NCBI RefSeq assembly: GCF_017921895.1
Contig: NZ_JAFIDN010000004.1
Location: 225,503 to 289,502 of the forward strand
Length of the DNA: 64,000 nt
Direction of reading: 5' to 3'
Source of the DNA: Natronogracilivirga saccharolytica
Lineage (GTDB): Bacteria > Bacteroidota > Rhodothermia > Balneolales > Natronogracilivirgulaceae
Shown: one piece after another, positions 16,948-27,941 of the stretch
Layout: each line of letters begins with the position of its first letter
Position numbering within the stretch: the first letter of the stretch is position 1
Position numbers and translations under genes: made by a program
The notes under the pieces: model-generated
Database searches by the model: none
Told to the model about the DNA's origin: nothing
Seen by the model: the letters and a program-made list of their open reading frames with translations, nothing else

Positions 16948-17589
16948 CTATGAAAATAAACCAAACCTTCTCTGTTCGATCATCTCGATTACTTTTCCCA
17001 GATCTTCTTTGTTGTTGACAAAATCCAGATGATCTGTGTCTATAATGAGTTTTTCATAGGGATAGCGGCTGATCCAGTCTTCATACAACGTGTTCAGCCT
17101 TTCAAGGTATTCGATGCGTATGGTGCTCTCGTAATCTCTGCCCCTTTGCTGAATCTGCCGGACCAGCGTCGGAACCTCAGCCCTGAGATAGATCAAAAGA
17201 TTTGGGGGGGTCAGGAACTCCAGCATTTCATGAAACAGGTTGCTGTAGTTTTCAAAATCACGCTTGCTCATCAGCCCCATCTGATACAGATTCTTGGCAA
17301 ATATCTCCACATCCTCGTATATCGTACGATCCTGGATAAAGCTGTTCTGAGTACGCACGATTTCTTTCTGACTGCGGAATCTGCTGGATAAAAAATACAC
17401 CTGAAGATTGAAGCTCCAGCGCCTCATATCATCGTAGAAATCCGACAAATAGGGATTGTCATCTACCGACTCGTAATAGGCCTTCCATTTAAAATGCTGC
17501 GCAAGAAGGGTTGTCAGTGATGATTTACCGGCTCCGATATTGCCTGCAATGGCGTAGTATGAAAAGTCCTGTTTTTTACTGTCCGTCAT
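16948..17589 (-). CDS. Deoxynucleoside kinase
   Basis: P-loop kinase of the dNK/dGK/dAK family that phosphorylates deoxynucleosides for salvage (213 aa). The P-loop GNIGAGKSS is at 16-24; Glu40 in YYESVDDNPYL is the likely catalytic base; DRTIYED at 87-93 is the conserved DRS-type motif, with Arg88 contacting substrate. RGRDYESTIRIEYLERLN is the lid arginine region. The specificity among dA, dG, dC and dT cannot be read from sequence. It lies 3 bases after pgi, so it is translated from the same message. Confidence 0.9.
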   Translation of the reverse strand: MTDSKKQDFSYYAIAGNIGAGKSSLTTLLAQHFKWKAYYESVDDNPYLSDFYDDMRRWSFNLQVYFLSSRFRSQKEIVRTQNSFIQDRTIYEDVEIFAKNLYQMGLMSKRDFENYSNLFHEMLEFLTPPNLLIYLRAEVPTLVRQIQQRGRDYESTIRIEYLERLNTLYEDWISRYPYEKLIIDTDHLDFVNNKEDLGKVIEMIEQRRFGLFS

Positions 17590-17592
17590 GTG

Positions 17593-18888
17593 CTACCCGT
17601 TATTCCTGCCAAGCAGGTGATACATTTCTTTTTTGTAGGCTTCCACTCCCGGCTGATCGAATGGATTTTCATCCAATGCATAGACAAAGATGGCCGTAGC
17701 AAGTTCGAAATAGTAGATTGCATATCCCAGAGAGTGCGCGTCGAGTTGGCTCATATATCCGGTGAATATCGGAACTCCGCCTTCCAGATGCGCCTGCTGC
17801 GTTCCCTGCAATGCTTTTTCATTGACGTGTTCCATGCTCTTTCCGGACAGATAGTTCAGACCATCATAATTCCGGTTGTCCTTATCAATAATTACTGTCT
17901 GTCCCGTATCGTCCACGACAAGGAACGTCTCAACCATATTACGGGGTCCATCCTGTACCATCTGGCCGATACTGTGAAGATCTGTTGAGTATTGAGCCAC
18001 TGCAGGAAACATTCCTTTACCGTTTTTCCCTTCACTTTCACCGTAAAGCTGCTGGAGCCACCCCCCCATTGATGTCAGCGCTGGTTCAAAAGAGGCTATC
18101 AGATCAATCGCGTAGCCATTTTTGTATAGTGCATACCGGGCTGAAACGTAGTCCAGAAGATTGCTGCGATCTTTATTCAAATCCTGATAGGCAGAAACAG
18201 CCCCGTAAACGAGTTGCTTGACATCAATACCGGCCACGGCAATTGGAAGAAGACCGACAGGAGTCAGAACTGAAAAGCGGCCTCCCACATCATCAGGAAG
18301 TATGAACTTTCGGTATCCGTAAGCCTTAATAATTTTGTTGAGGGCACCGCCATCCTTGCTGGTAGTGCAAAAAATTCTGGAAACAGCTTCATCTCCGTAC
18401 TGATCATGCATCCACTTGCGAAGAACACGGAAGGCAATCGCCGTCTCCATGGTTGTTCCCGATTTGGATATTACATTCAGGTATACCTGTTTGGGGCTGC
18501 CATCACTTTTCGGCTTTTCGAGGTGCCTGATCAGCTGCCGGAGGTAACGCCCTGAAATATGGTGTCCGGCATAGACAATTTCAGGACCACTGTCATCGAA
18601 TTCAGGCTTCAGTGCATCGATGACAGCCTTGGCCCCCAGATATGAGCCGCCGATACCGCACACGATGAATACATCGGCCTTCTGATGAATTTCTGCACCG
18701 ATAGCATCCATGTTTTCAAGAAGCGCATCATTTGGTTTTTGAAGAATATCCTGCCAGCCAAGCCACCCGGAACCTTTGCCTGTTCTGTTGTCCAGATCTT
18801 CTGAAGACTGCTGTACGGTTTTCCTGGCTTCCCGGAGCGCTTTTTCATCTGTAAAACGCTCCGTTTTCTGAATGTCGATATGAAACAT
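17593..18888 (-). CDS. pgi: Glucose-6-phosphate isomerase
   Basis: Interconverts glucose-6-phosphate and fructose-6-phosphate; the short, Bacillus-like form of 431 aa. Sugar-phosphate binding is shown by SKSGTT at 141-146, the catalytic Glu284 by the YGESEGK motif, His305 by YSTDLHSIGQ, and the ring-opening Lys by QPGVEAYKKEMY near the C terminus. It lies between pfkA (16 bases upstream) and the dNK gene, so two consecutive glycolytic enzymes are co-expressed. Confidence 0.95.
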   Translation of the reverse strand: MFHIDIQKTERFTDEKALREARKTVQQSSEDLDNRTGKGSGWLGWQDILQKPNDALLENMDAIGAEIHQKADVFIVCGIGGSYLGAKAVIDALKPEFDDSGPEIVYAGHHISGRYLRQLIRHLEKPKSDGSPKQVYLNVISKSGTTMETAIAFRVLRKWMHDQYGDEAVSRIFCTTSKDGGALNKIIKAYGYRKFILPDDVGGRFSVLTPVGLLPIAVAGIDVKQLVYGAVSAYQDLNKDRSNLLDYVSARYALYKNGYAIDLIASFEPALTSMGGWLQQLYGESEGKNGKGMFPAVAQYSTDLHSIGQMVQDGPRNMVETFLVVDDTGQTVIIDKDNRNYDGLNYLSGKSMEHVNEKALQGTQQAHLEGGVPIFTGYMSQLDAHSLGYAIYYFELATAIFVYALDENPFDQPGVEAYKKEMYHLLGRNNG

Positions 18889-18904
18889 AATATGTGTTGC
18901 TTAC

Positions 18905-19882
18905 TTAGCTCAGAACTTTTGCAAGTTCAAGCAGTTCATAATTAAGGCTTTTCTTTTTAGACCAGGTGTTTTTCATCGGGGTCAGCTTGAGCTTGTTGTT
19001 CACAACTCCAACCATTATGCTGGAATGACCATCCACAAGAGCCTGTACTGCCGCACTTCCCAGCCTGCTTGCCAATACCCGGTCCCTGGATGTGGGTGCT
19101 CCGCCTCTCTGAATGTGCCCGAGCACACTTACCCGCATCTCATATTTCTCGAAATCATCCTTAAGGTTTTCCGCCAGTTTGATAGCGCCTCCGGTTTCAT
19201 CCCCTTCAGCTACGATTACCAGACTGCTTCTTCTCTGTACCTTGAAGACCTCATTCAGTGATTCCCTGACGTCATCGACTCTGGAAACTGCTTCTGGAAG
19301 CAGAATCAACTCGGCACCGGTGGCAATACCCGTTTCCAAAGCAATAAAACCTGCTTCTCTTCCCATGACTTCGACCAGAAACAGTCGTTCATGCGCATCG
19401 GCGGTGTCCCTGATTTTGTCGATGGCATCAATGGCCGTATTCATCGCCGTGTCGTAACCGATTGTTTCGTCGGTTCCCGAGAGATCGTTGTCGATGGTCC
19501 CGGGCACCCCGACTACGGGAAGACCGAATTCCTGATAAAGCTCTGTTGCACCTCGGAATGTTCCGTCACCGCCAATGGCTACAATGGCATCAATATTATC
19601 TGCTTTTAAATTTTCTATGGCTTTTTTGCGACCTTCATACTCCCGGAAATCTTTGGACCGGGCTGATTTTAGTATGGTTCCGCCGCGCTGAATGATGTTG
19701 GATACCGAGTGGTCTTCCATCTCAACAAAATCATTGTCAATCATTCCCTGGTAACCGTAACGAATGCCAGCGACAGTGATATCGTTACTTAAAGCAGTTC
19801 TTACTGCGGCTCTGACGGCAGCGTTCATTCCCGGGGAGTCTCCCCCGCTCGTAAAAACGGCAATTCGTTTTATTGTTTTCAA
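18905..19882 (-). CDS. pfkA: ATP-dependent 6-phosphofructokinase
   Basis: Phosphorylates fructose-6-phosphate in glycolysis (325 aa). FTSGGDSPGMNAAVR at 10-24 and IGGDGTFRGA (103-112) bind ATP; GTIDNDLSGTD at 128-138 holds the catalytic Asp131. The GGDG motif (not GGDD) indicates the ATP-using rather than PPi-using type. The start is taken as TTG at 19882, because translation from there gives the standard N terminus and length; another TTG at 19948 would add 22 atypical residues. A TATCTTTC on the minus strand at 20009-20016 resembles a Bacteroidota -7 element. First gene of pfkA-pgi-dNK. Confidence 0.95.
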   Translation of the reverse strand: MKTIKRIAVFTSGGDSPGMNAAVRAAVRTALSNDITVAGIRYGYQGMIDNDFVEMEDHSVSNIIQRGGTILKSARSKDFREYEGRKKAIENLKADNIDAIVAIGGDGTFRGATELYQEFGLPVVGVPGTIDNDLSGTDETIGYDTAMNTAIDAIDKIRDTADAHERLFLVEVMGREAGFIALETGIATGAELILLPEAVSRVDDVRESLNEVFKVQRRSSLVIVAEGDETGGAIKLAENLKDDFEKYEMRVSVLGHIQRGGAPTSRDRVLASRLGSAAVQALVDGHSSIMVGVVNNKLKLTPMKNTWSKKKSLNYELLELAKVLS

Positions 19883-20049
19883 TGTCTTTTCTCGAGATTT
19901 TATGTCTGAAATTCTGCTAAATTTGCCCGTGTACAGAATGTAGCACAAAGCAGTTACATATTAAGGCCACCAGATCACATTTAAAGTGGCATATAGGTCA
20001 AACCGGCCGAAAGATACCAAAAAATGTTCAAAATGATCAGTAGTTTTGC

Positions 20050-21069
20050 ATGACTCAACAGGCAACGGAGAATATCATCAACAATAACAGCACTTCAATA
20101 ACATCGCTTGAGCAAATACAAAAGCCGATCGCAGCTGAGCTCAGTGATTTCAAAAAACATTTTCGTGAAAATCTGAAAACCGATGTGTTTCTTCTGAACC
20201 GAATCATCAATTACCTTCTGCGAATGAAGGGAAAAGAGCTGCGGCCCACCCTCGTGCTTCTTTCGGCAAAACTGTGCGGTGACATTACCGGGCGCACGTA
20301 TACGGCAGCAACAATGATCGAGCTGCTTCACACCGCCACACTGATCCACGACGATGTGGTTGATGAAGCCGACAGGCGAAGAGGTCTGCTCAGTATAAAC
20401 AAAGTCTGGAAAAATAAAGCCAGTGTGCTTTTAGGTGATTTTCTGCTTGCAAAAGGCCTTCTGGTAGCTGTCGACTCAGAGGAAACAGAGCTGCTGAAAG
20501 CACTGTCAACAGCAGTCAAGCGTATGAGCGAAGGTGAATTGCGGCAACTGAAAGCATCCAAGCTTCAGAATATGACGGAAGAGAAATATTACCGCATTAT
20601 CACCGAAAAAACCGGAAGTTTACTGGTAGCCTGCTGCGAATGCGGTGCGATCAGTACATCGGTTGATGAGCCAACGCGTCAGAGAATGCGGGACATCGGC
20701 CATCACATCGGCCTTGCATTTCAGATCAGGGACGACCTGCTTGACTACAGCCACCGTGAGACCGGCAAGTCATCCGGTAATGACATCATCGAACGGAAAA
20801 TAACACTTCCGTTCATTGCGGCACTTGATAAATCGGGCATGCTTGAGGCCCGCAAAATGCGATGGCTTTACAGAAAAAAAAAGAAAGGTGATGAAGATGT
20901 CAGCAGAATCAGGGAATTTGTAAATAAAAACGGAGGATTGACATATGCACATCAAAAAATGGAAGAGCATGCCGGGAAAGCCCTGATCCTGCTTTCTGAA
21001 TTCCCTGAATCCGAAACACGTGACCTCTTCTCCGAGCTTATCCGGTTTGTTATCTACAGAAAAAAATAA
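20050..21069 (+). CDS. Polyprenyl diphosphate synthase (octaprenyl-type)
   Basis: trans-Isoprenyl diphosphate synthase that extends farnesyl or geranylgeranyl diphosphate with IPP, probably for the menaquinone side chain (339 aa). The first Asp-rich motif DDVVD is at 101-105 and the second, DDLLD, at 228-232; LRPTLVLLSAKL and GDFLLAKG are typical. Small residues before the first motif are consistent with a long-chain product, but chain length is not certain. The 3' end overlaps the LpxH-like gene by 50 bases. It is divergent from pfkA. Confidence 0.92.
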   Translation: MTQQATENIINNNSTSITSLEQIQKPIAAELSDFKKHFRENLKTDVFLLNRIINYLLRMKGKELRPTLVLLSAKLCGDITGRTYTAATMIELLHTATLIHDDVVDEADRRRGLLSINKVWKNKASVLLGDFLLAKGLLVAVDSEETELLKALSTAVKRMSEGELRQLKASKLQNMTEEKYYRIITEKTGSLLVACCECGAISTSVDEPTRQRMRDIGHHIGLAFQIRDDLLDYSHRETGKSSGNDIIERKITLPFIAALDKSGMLEARKMRWLYRKKKKGDEDVSRIREFVNKNGGLTYAHQKMEEHAGKALILLSEFPESETRDLFSELIRFVIYRKK

Positions 21070-21877
21070 AAACCGGCAGTCTGCGGACGGCCACATTTTT
21101 ATCTCTGATGTCCATCTGGGTGCCTTTGACGATCAGCATAATGAGCGTCTTGAAGAAGAGCTTATGCGGCTGGTATCTTATTGTGAGGAAAACGGGCTGA
21201 GGATTACGCTGCTTGGTGATTTTTTTGACTACTGGATGGAGTACGGCGATGAGCCGCCTCCGGTTGGAAAAAAGATTTTACAGCATTTCCGGGAATTTCA
21301 TGAGCGTACGGGTAGTCACACCCTGTTTGTGACTGGTAATCATGATAACTGGACCAATGGTTATCTTCCGTCACTCGGGTTTGACATGGAACACGAATAC
21401 CGAATTATTCAGGTTGGTGCAAGATCCTGTATGGTCTTGCACGGAGACGGTCTGACTGCCCCTGAAATGAAATTGCCCAGACCGTTGGTGCATCGTTTCC
21501 TCAGAAATTCGTATTTTACGTTAATATACCGTGCCATATTACCCCGTCGTTTGGGATGGCATTTGATGAAGACCTTCTCAGGGATGAGCAGATGGAAGCA
21601 GAATCCGGAACGAATGACTGAAAACCGAAACAAACTGGATCGCTGGGCAGCAAACCGGGTTACATCAGACCCCGATATACATGCCATTATTTACGGGCAC
21701 CACCATTCTGCAAGACTGGAAAAACATAACGGCAACATTAGCATGAACTGCGGATTTTTCGGCCGCGACAGAATTGCAGGTCTGCATACCAACGGAAAAT
21801 TCAAACTCGTTAAATGGGAGGCAGACACTTACGATTTGCAGACCGTTAACACCGAGGAGTTATCAGGAAATGAGTAA
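21020..21877 (+). CDS. LpxH-like UDP-2,3-diacylglucosamine diphosphatase / metallophosphoesterase
   Basis: Calcineurin-like phosphoesterase of the LpxH group (285 aa), expected to cleave UDP-2,3-diacylglucosamine to lipid X in lipid A synthesis. Metal motifs are ISDVHLG (Asp30, His32), LLGDFFDYW (Asp67, Asp70), GNHDN (Asn107, His108), LHGDGL and YGHHHSA. The helical insertion at about 140-215 (LPRPLVHRFLRNSYFTLIYR...) is typical of LpxH-type membrane contacts. The start is a GTG inside the preceding gene; no nearer start exists. It ends by an 8-base overlap with the penicillin-binding protein gene. LpxG/LpxH2-type alternatives cannot be excluded. Confidence 0.8.
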   Translation: MTSSPSLSGLLSTEKNKNRQSADGHIFISDVHLGAFDDQHNERLEEELMRLVSYCEENGLRITLLGDFFDYWMEYGDEPPPVGKKILQHFREFHERTGSHTLFVTGNHDNWTNGYLPSLGFDMEHEYRIIQVGARSCMVLHGDGLTAPEMKLPRPLVHRFLRNSYFTLIYRAILPRRLGWHLMKTFSGMSRWKQNPERMTENRNKLDRWAANRVTSDPDIHAIIYGHHHSARLEKHNGNISMNCGFFGRDRIAGLHTNGKFKLVKWEADTYDLQTVNTEELSGNE

Positions 21878-24311
21878 TAAGGACTTTGGACCAATAGACA
21901 TGGACCGTTATTTAAATGATCCGGTCTACCGCCGCGAAATGGCGGAAAAGCGTAAACAGCAAGGGGAGAACACCTCCGGTTCCGGTGCTGAAAAGGATGA
22001 TAAACCATCCGGAAGGCGGGTTTCCTCCAGGCGGTTTGGAAAGTCCGGAGCTTCTGAAGCAAGTGCAACATCTTCAGGAAAAAAGCCGGGAAACGGCAAA
22101 CGCAGCGGTTCAGGTTCCGGCATTGGCTGGAGACATATCATGGGTGTATTCGGGGGCATAGTTATCGGAGGACTGGTGCTGGGATTTTTCGGATTTTTGT
22201 ACCTGGCTCAGGGTCTGCCGTCCATTGAGGAGCTTGAAAATCCGCAAACAGACATGGCGAGTTTTGTAGTCAGCAGTGACGGACAGGTACTGGACAAGTA
22301 TTTTACCGAAAACCGGACCTACATCAGCTATGATAATATTTCTCAGAATGCCATAGACGCGCTGGTTGCAACAGAAGATCATCGTTTTTATGATCACTGG
22401 GGTGTGGACCTCTACCGTACACTGGCCATCCCCTATCATATGATTCGCGGGAATCCGCAGGGTGGCTCAACCATTTCGCAGCAGCTGGCGAGAAACCTTT
22501 ACAGGTCCATCGGACGCGAGGTAAGCGTAACGCGAAAATTGCGTGAGATCATTACAGCGATACAAATTGAACAGAATTATACCAAACAGGAGATTATCGA
22601 AATGTACCTGAACACTGTTGAATTCAGCAACAGTGCCTTTGGTATAGAATCAGCTTCACACACGCATTTCAACAAACCTGCCAGTGACCTCACCGTACCG
22701 GAAGCTGCTACATTGATTGGCAGCCTTCAGGCCGTGTCCGCGCTGAACCCGCGAAGCCAGCCGGAACGATCGATGCAGCGACGCAATGTGGTAATGTCAC
22801 AAATGGCGCGTCACGGGTTTATTACTCAGGAGGAATTTGCACAATACCGTTACGCCCCGATGGAGCTCGATTACAATCCCCCCTTCCGTAGCGGACGGGA
22901 AAGCCGCTATTTCGGAGAGTACGTCCGCCAGCAGATTCAGGACTGGGCTAATGAAAACGGTTATGATCTGTACAGGGATGGTCTTGTCATTCATACCACA
23001 ATCGACTCCCGCATGCAGCGCTTCGCAGAAGAAGGTCTCAGGAGACAGCTCGCCATGCATCAGAGAAGCTTTGAGCGCGAGTGGACGTCAAGCGGCAGTA
23101 ATGAGTATATGGACAAACTGTGGGATGAATACCCCAGAATTCTTGACAGTTTTCTGGCAGAAACAGAGAAGTTTTATCAGTACCAGCAGGAAGATATCGG
23201 CGATCGTGATGAAATTATTAACAAGCTCAAGACAGATGAGGCATTTGTAGACTCTGTCAAACGTGCCAGAACGCGCCTTGAAGCCGGTTTTGTGGCTATA
23301 GATCCGACCAATGGCAATATCAGGGCATGGGTTGGCGGATCCGACTACGGGTCCATACAGCGTGATAACGTGAATCAGCTTCGCAGACAAACCGGGTCTA
23401 CTTTCAAGCCGTTCGTATACGCCGTGGCCATAGACCATGGTTACCAGCCATATCATCGTTTCTCGAAATATCCGGTTAACTTTTTTGACGCAAGCGGTGA
23501 CCGCTGGTCTCCGAGGGATCCGGTTATTCCCAGCGGGCCGGAGATGATGACGCTCAGGGAAGGTATTGGCCGCAGTCTCAACAATGTGACTGTAAGACTG
23601 CTTCCAGAACTGGCCGGGTCACCAGGAACCAACCGGCTTGAAGACCTCCGCCCTGCCGGTGAAAAAATAGCGGATTTTGCAAAAAGGATGGGAATGAATA
23701 AAACGCCTATTCATACCAATCCCGCTATTGCTCTTGGAACAGCCCACTCAAGCCTGCTTGAGCTGACAAGTGCCTACACAACATTTGCCAACATGGGCGT
23801 TCATATAGAACCTTATGCCGTTACCCGTATCGAAGACTCTGAAGGCAATGTGCTTCAGGAATTTCAGTCTGAACACCAGCAAGAGGTAATTAGTCCGGAA
23901 ACGGCCTATATCATGGTCGACATGATGAGAGGTGTCATTCGCGGGGGCGATGGCTGGTATGGAACCGGCAACCGGCTGAACTGGATGTTCAACATATCCC
24001 AGGATATTGCCGGTAAGACGGGTACAACTCAGAACAGTGCCGACAACTGGTTTGTTGCCATGATGCCGCACCTCGTTGCCGGTGCATGGGTAGGCGGAGA
24101 GGACCGCCGTATCCGGTTTCCACAGGGAACACAGGTAGGCCAGGGCGCCCGGACAGCATTGCCCATAGTAGGCGAGTTTATTCAAAGCGCGTCTGAAGAT
24201 CCGACTATTCCCTGGAGCCGTGAGGCTTTTGAGCAGCCTCAGGGATTTATAATGGAACAGCCACCCGAGGACGAGGAAGAGCCGACAAGACCCAGCAGAA
24301 TAAGCTGGTAA
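21870..24311 (+). CDS. Class A penicillin-binding protein (PBP1a-type)
   Basis: Bifunctional peptidoglycan synthase of 813 aa. A Ser/Gly/Lys-rich cytoplasmic tail (1-87) precedes one membrane helix (about 91-113). The GT51 glycosyltransferase domain has the catalytic Glu169 in VATEDHRFYDHWG and GGSTISQQLARNL. The transpeptidase domain has the Ser510-Lys513 pair in TGSTFKPF, SLN at 569-571 and KTGTT at 716-720. A charged helical insertion at about 398-470 separates the domains. The ATG at 21870 overlaps the upstream stop and has AGGA before it; an in-frame ATG at 21774 lies inside the LpxH-like gene and is rejected. The tail after the fold is acidic and proline-rich. Confidence 0.93.
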   Translation: MSNKDFGPIDMDRYLNDPVYRREMAEKRKQQGENTSGSGAEKDDKPSGRRVSSRRFGKSGASEASATSSGKKPGNGKRSGSGSGIGWRHIMGVFGGIVIGGLVLGFFGFLYLAQGLPSIEELENPQTDMASFVVSSDGQVLDKYFTENRTYISYDNISQNAIDALVATEDHRFYDHWGVDLYRTLAIPYHMIRGNPQGGSTISQQLARNLYRSIGREVSVTRKLREIITAIQIEQNYTKQEIIEMYLNTVEFSNSAFGIESASHTHFNKPASDLTVPEAATLIGSLQAVSALNPRSQPERSMQRRNVVMSQMARHGFITQEEFAQYRYAPMELDYNPPFRSGRESRYFGEYVRQQIQDWANENGYDLYRDGLVIHTTIDSRMQRFAEEGLRRQLAMHQRSFEREWTSSGSNEYMDKLWDEYPRILDSFLAETEKFYQYQQEDIGDRDEIINKLKTDEAFVDSVKRARTRLEAGFVAIDPTNGNIRAWVGGSDYGSIQRDNVNQLRRQTGSTFKPFVYAVAIDHGYQPYHRFSKYPVNFFDASGDRWSPRDPVIPSGPEMMTLREGIGRSLNNVTVRLLPELAGSPGTNRLEDLRPAGEKIADFAKRMGMNKTPIHTNPAIALGTAHSSLLELTSAYTTFANMGVHIEPYAVTRIEDSEGNVLQEFQSEHQQEVISPETAYIMVDMMRGVIRGGDGWYGTGNRLNWMFNISQDIAGKTGTTQNSADNWFVAMMPHLVAGAWVGGEDRRIRFPQGTQVGQGARTALPIVGEFIQSASEDPTIPWSREAFEQPQGFIMEQPPEDEEEPTRPSRISW

Positions 24312-24319
24312 ATCAATAC

Positions 24320-24357
24320 TTCCCTGGAAATCCAGCAATCAGAATTCTTCCAGGGAA
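24320..24357. terminator. Stem-loop between the convergent PBP and atpC genes
   Basis: TTCCCTGGA at 24320-24328 pairs perfectly with TCCAGGGAA at 24349-24357 around a 20-base loop. It sits just after the PBP stop and before the atpC stop on the other strand. It lacks a T run, so it may be a weak bidirectional terminator or an mRNA 3' end. Confidence 0.5.
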
Positions 24358-24394
24358 CAACCTGCATAGTTTTGCAGATCAACAAGTTACCCGG

Positions 24395-24790
24395 TCAGCT
24401 CTTTGCCAGTTTAATTCGGTTTTTTATTATCCGGAGCTCCCGGTAATATCTTTTGTACTCCTCGGTGTATACTTTGTGCTCCTTCAGTCCTGACTCAGCT
24501 TCCTGCTGCTTCTGCTCCTCCTGTTTTATATCAATCTGCTCCGGCTCAAGCGCCTCTTCTGCCATGACTATGACATTATCGTCATTTACCTCAACGAACC
24601 CGCCACTGACAGCATAGGATTTTTTTTCGCTGCCTTTCATTTTTACGACAAGCTTTCCGATATCAAGCAGTGATACAAGAGAGGCATGGCCTTTTCTTAC
24701 TTCAAGGCCACCATCTGATCCGGGCATCTGTATTCCTTCCGCATCTCCGTCAAAAACAGATCCCGTTGGTGTTAATATTTGGGCTTTCAT
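24395..24790 (-). CDS. atpC: ATP synthase F1 epsilon subunit
   Basis: Central-stalk subunit of F1, 131 aa, with both the N-terminal beta-sandwich (MKAQILTPTGSVFDGDAEGIQMPGSDG) and the C-terminal helical hairpin, seen here as a Glu/Gln/Lys-rich stretch from about residue 82. It follows atpD by 17 bases. The remaining ATP synthase genes are not in the window; a separate atpD-atpC pair is common in this group of bacteria. Confidence 0.92.
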   Translation of the reverse strand: MKAQILTPTGSVFDGDAEGIQMPGSDGGLEVRKGHASLVSLLDIGKLVVKMKGSEKKSYAVSGGFVEVNDDNVIVMAEEALEPEQIDIKQEEQKQQEAESGLKEHKVYTEEYKRYYRELRIIKNRIKLAKS

Positions 24791-24807
24791 AATATCGCCG
24801 GTTGTTG

Positions 24808-26328
<1,521 letters not shown>

Positions 26329-26413
26329 TTATTATTTACAATTATTCAGGAATTCGGGACAGCCGCCCCGGATTGATTTGCAAAATTACCAAATAGATCG
26401 GCAAAACAAAAAT

Positions 26414-26434
26414 GACAATTCTATCCAAATTGTC
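26414..26434. repeat. Inverted repeat with T run in the atpD-rsmB intergenic region
   Basis: GACAATT at 26414-26420 and AATTGTC at 26428-26434 form 7-base arms around a 7-base spacer, followed on the plus strand by TTTTTA. It resembles a small terminator but has no gene before it on that strand, so it may be an operator or attenuator in the divergent promoter region. Confidence 0.4.
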
Positions 26435-26558
26435 TTTTTATAATCGCTTTTCAGCAAGATGAAAAATGCTCACAACTACTTCAGGGACTTAAAACTTAGA
26501 AAAAAAATCCGTACCTTTTCCGGGATTAAGAATAATAACTCGTTAAGCAAAAATAGCC

Positions 26559-27878
26559 TTGGAACAGACAATCACAGCTCGTCAGGCATGTGTAAATGCG
26601 CTGAACTTTTTTGAAGAAAACAATCGAACAAACACCGAACTGCTCAACAAGCTTGAGGGCCAGGACCGCCAGCAGGCAAACGAGTATTATCAGGGGATCC
26701 TGCGCAGAAAAAGCTACCTTGATTTTCTTATATCAAAATACAGCGCCGTCGGTGTGGAGGAAATGAACCCGCAGTTCAAAAATATTCTGCGCATCGGACT
26801 TTACGATATGCTTTTTATGGACGGTACTCCCGACTATGCTGCCGTTAATGAAGCGGTAGAGCTGGCAAAGGCAATGGGCGGATCCAAGAGCGGAGATCTT
26901 ATGAATGCCATCCTTCGCCGCCTGCAGCGCGATATGCCGAATCTGCCAAAACCTGACTTCAAGGACCGGACAAAACTCATTGCCACCACTTTCTCCCACC
27001 CCGAATGGCTCGTGAAGCGATGGGTCGACCGGTTTGGAGAGAGAGAGGCGTTCCGGCTGATGCAATTCAACAATCAGCACCCCTACTATTATCTGAGGGT
27101 AAACGGTTTAAAGACCAATGACCGAAATTTCAGCCTCCGTCTTGAGAAAGCCGACGTCGAATTCGAGGAAAGTGACTGGCTTCCCGGGTATTACCGTGTG
27201 AATTCACTTCAAAAAGTCCGCAGCAAAGGCTGGTTTCAAAAAGGTCTTTGCCAGGTTCAGGATGTTTCCGCCGGATTCGCGCCAACGATACTGGATCCCC
27301 AGCCCGGTGAAGAAGTATATGATCTCTGCGCCGCTCCCGGTACAAAAACCATCATGCTTTGTGATCTGATGGAGAACAAGGGCAGTATTCATGCCATTGA
27401 CATTGATGGTGACCGCATTGGTTCCATCGCCGAAAATGTGACCAACTACGGAGCCGACATTGTCAAGATTCAAAGAGCCGACATTATACAGGAGCGTTTC
27501 AGGCTTGTGGATGCCGTCCTTCTTGATGCTCCCTGCAGCGGCACCGGTGTGCTGTCCAAACGAGCCGATCTGCGCTGGAGACGCTCGGAATCTGACCTCG
27601 ATGAATTCACCCGGCAGCAGGATGAACTCCTTGATGCAGCAGCAAACATGGTCAAACGTGGAGGCCGGCTGGTATATGCCACCTGTTCGATTGAACCGGA
27701 AGAAAACATGGAGCGAATAGAGCACTTCCTGTCGGTTTATGACAATTTCGAACTGGAAGATCTCGATGAATACCTTCCCGAAGAGGTTCTTTCCGATGAT
27801 GGAAAATCCTATCAGACCATTCCCCACATTCATGAATGTGACGGGCACTTCGGTGTGCTGCTGAGAAGAAAGGTATAA
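26559..27878 (+). CDS. rsmB: 16S rRNA m5C967 methyltransferase, RsmB type
   Basis: SAM-dependent RNA cytosine-5 methyltransferase with an N-terminal NusB-like domain (1-140) and a C-terminal Rossmann domain, 439 aa. SAM binding is shown by DLCAAPGTKTIMLCDLM; the two catalytic cysteines are Cys326 in DAPCSGTGVL and Cys376 in YATCSIEPEEN. The start is TTG, with no better codon nearby and no clear ribosome-binding site. TACCTTTT at 26512-26519 could be a -7 promoter element. The protein could in principle be another Nol1/Nop2 (RsmF-like) enzyme, but the NusB part favours RsmB. Confidence 0.88.
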   Translation: MEQTITARQACVNALNFFEENNRTNTELLNKLEGQDRQQANEYYQGILRRKSYLDFLISKYSAVGVEEMNPQFKNILRIGLYDMLFMDGTPDYAAVNEAVELAKAMGGSKSGDLMNAILRRLQRDMPNLPKPDFKDRTKLIATTFSHPEWLVKRWVDRFGEREAFRLMQFNNQHPYYYLRVNGLKTNDRNFSLRLEKADVEFEESDWLPGYYRVNSLQKVRSKGWFQKGLCQVQDVSAGFAPTILDPQPGEEVYDLCAAPGTKTIMLCDLMENKGSIHAIDIDGDRIGSIAENVTNYGADIVKIQRADIIQERFRLVDAVLLDAPCSGTGVLSKRADLRWRRSESDLDEFTRQQDELLDAAANMVKRGGRLVYATCSIEPEENMERIEHFLSVYDNFELEDLDEYLPEEVLSDDGKSYQTIPHIHECDGHFGVLLRRKV

Positions 27879-27941
27879 ATTCAGCAGACAGCATTTTCGG
27901 AACCGGAAAACAGGGCAAGACCACACATTTACAATTATTTT

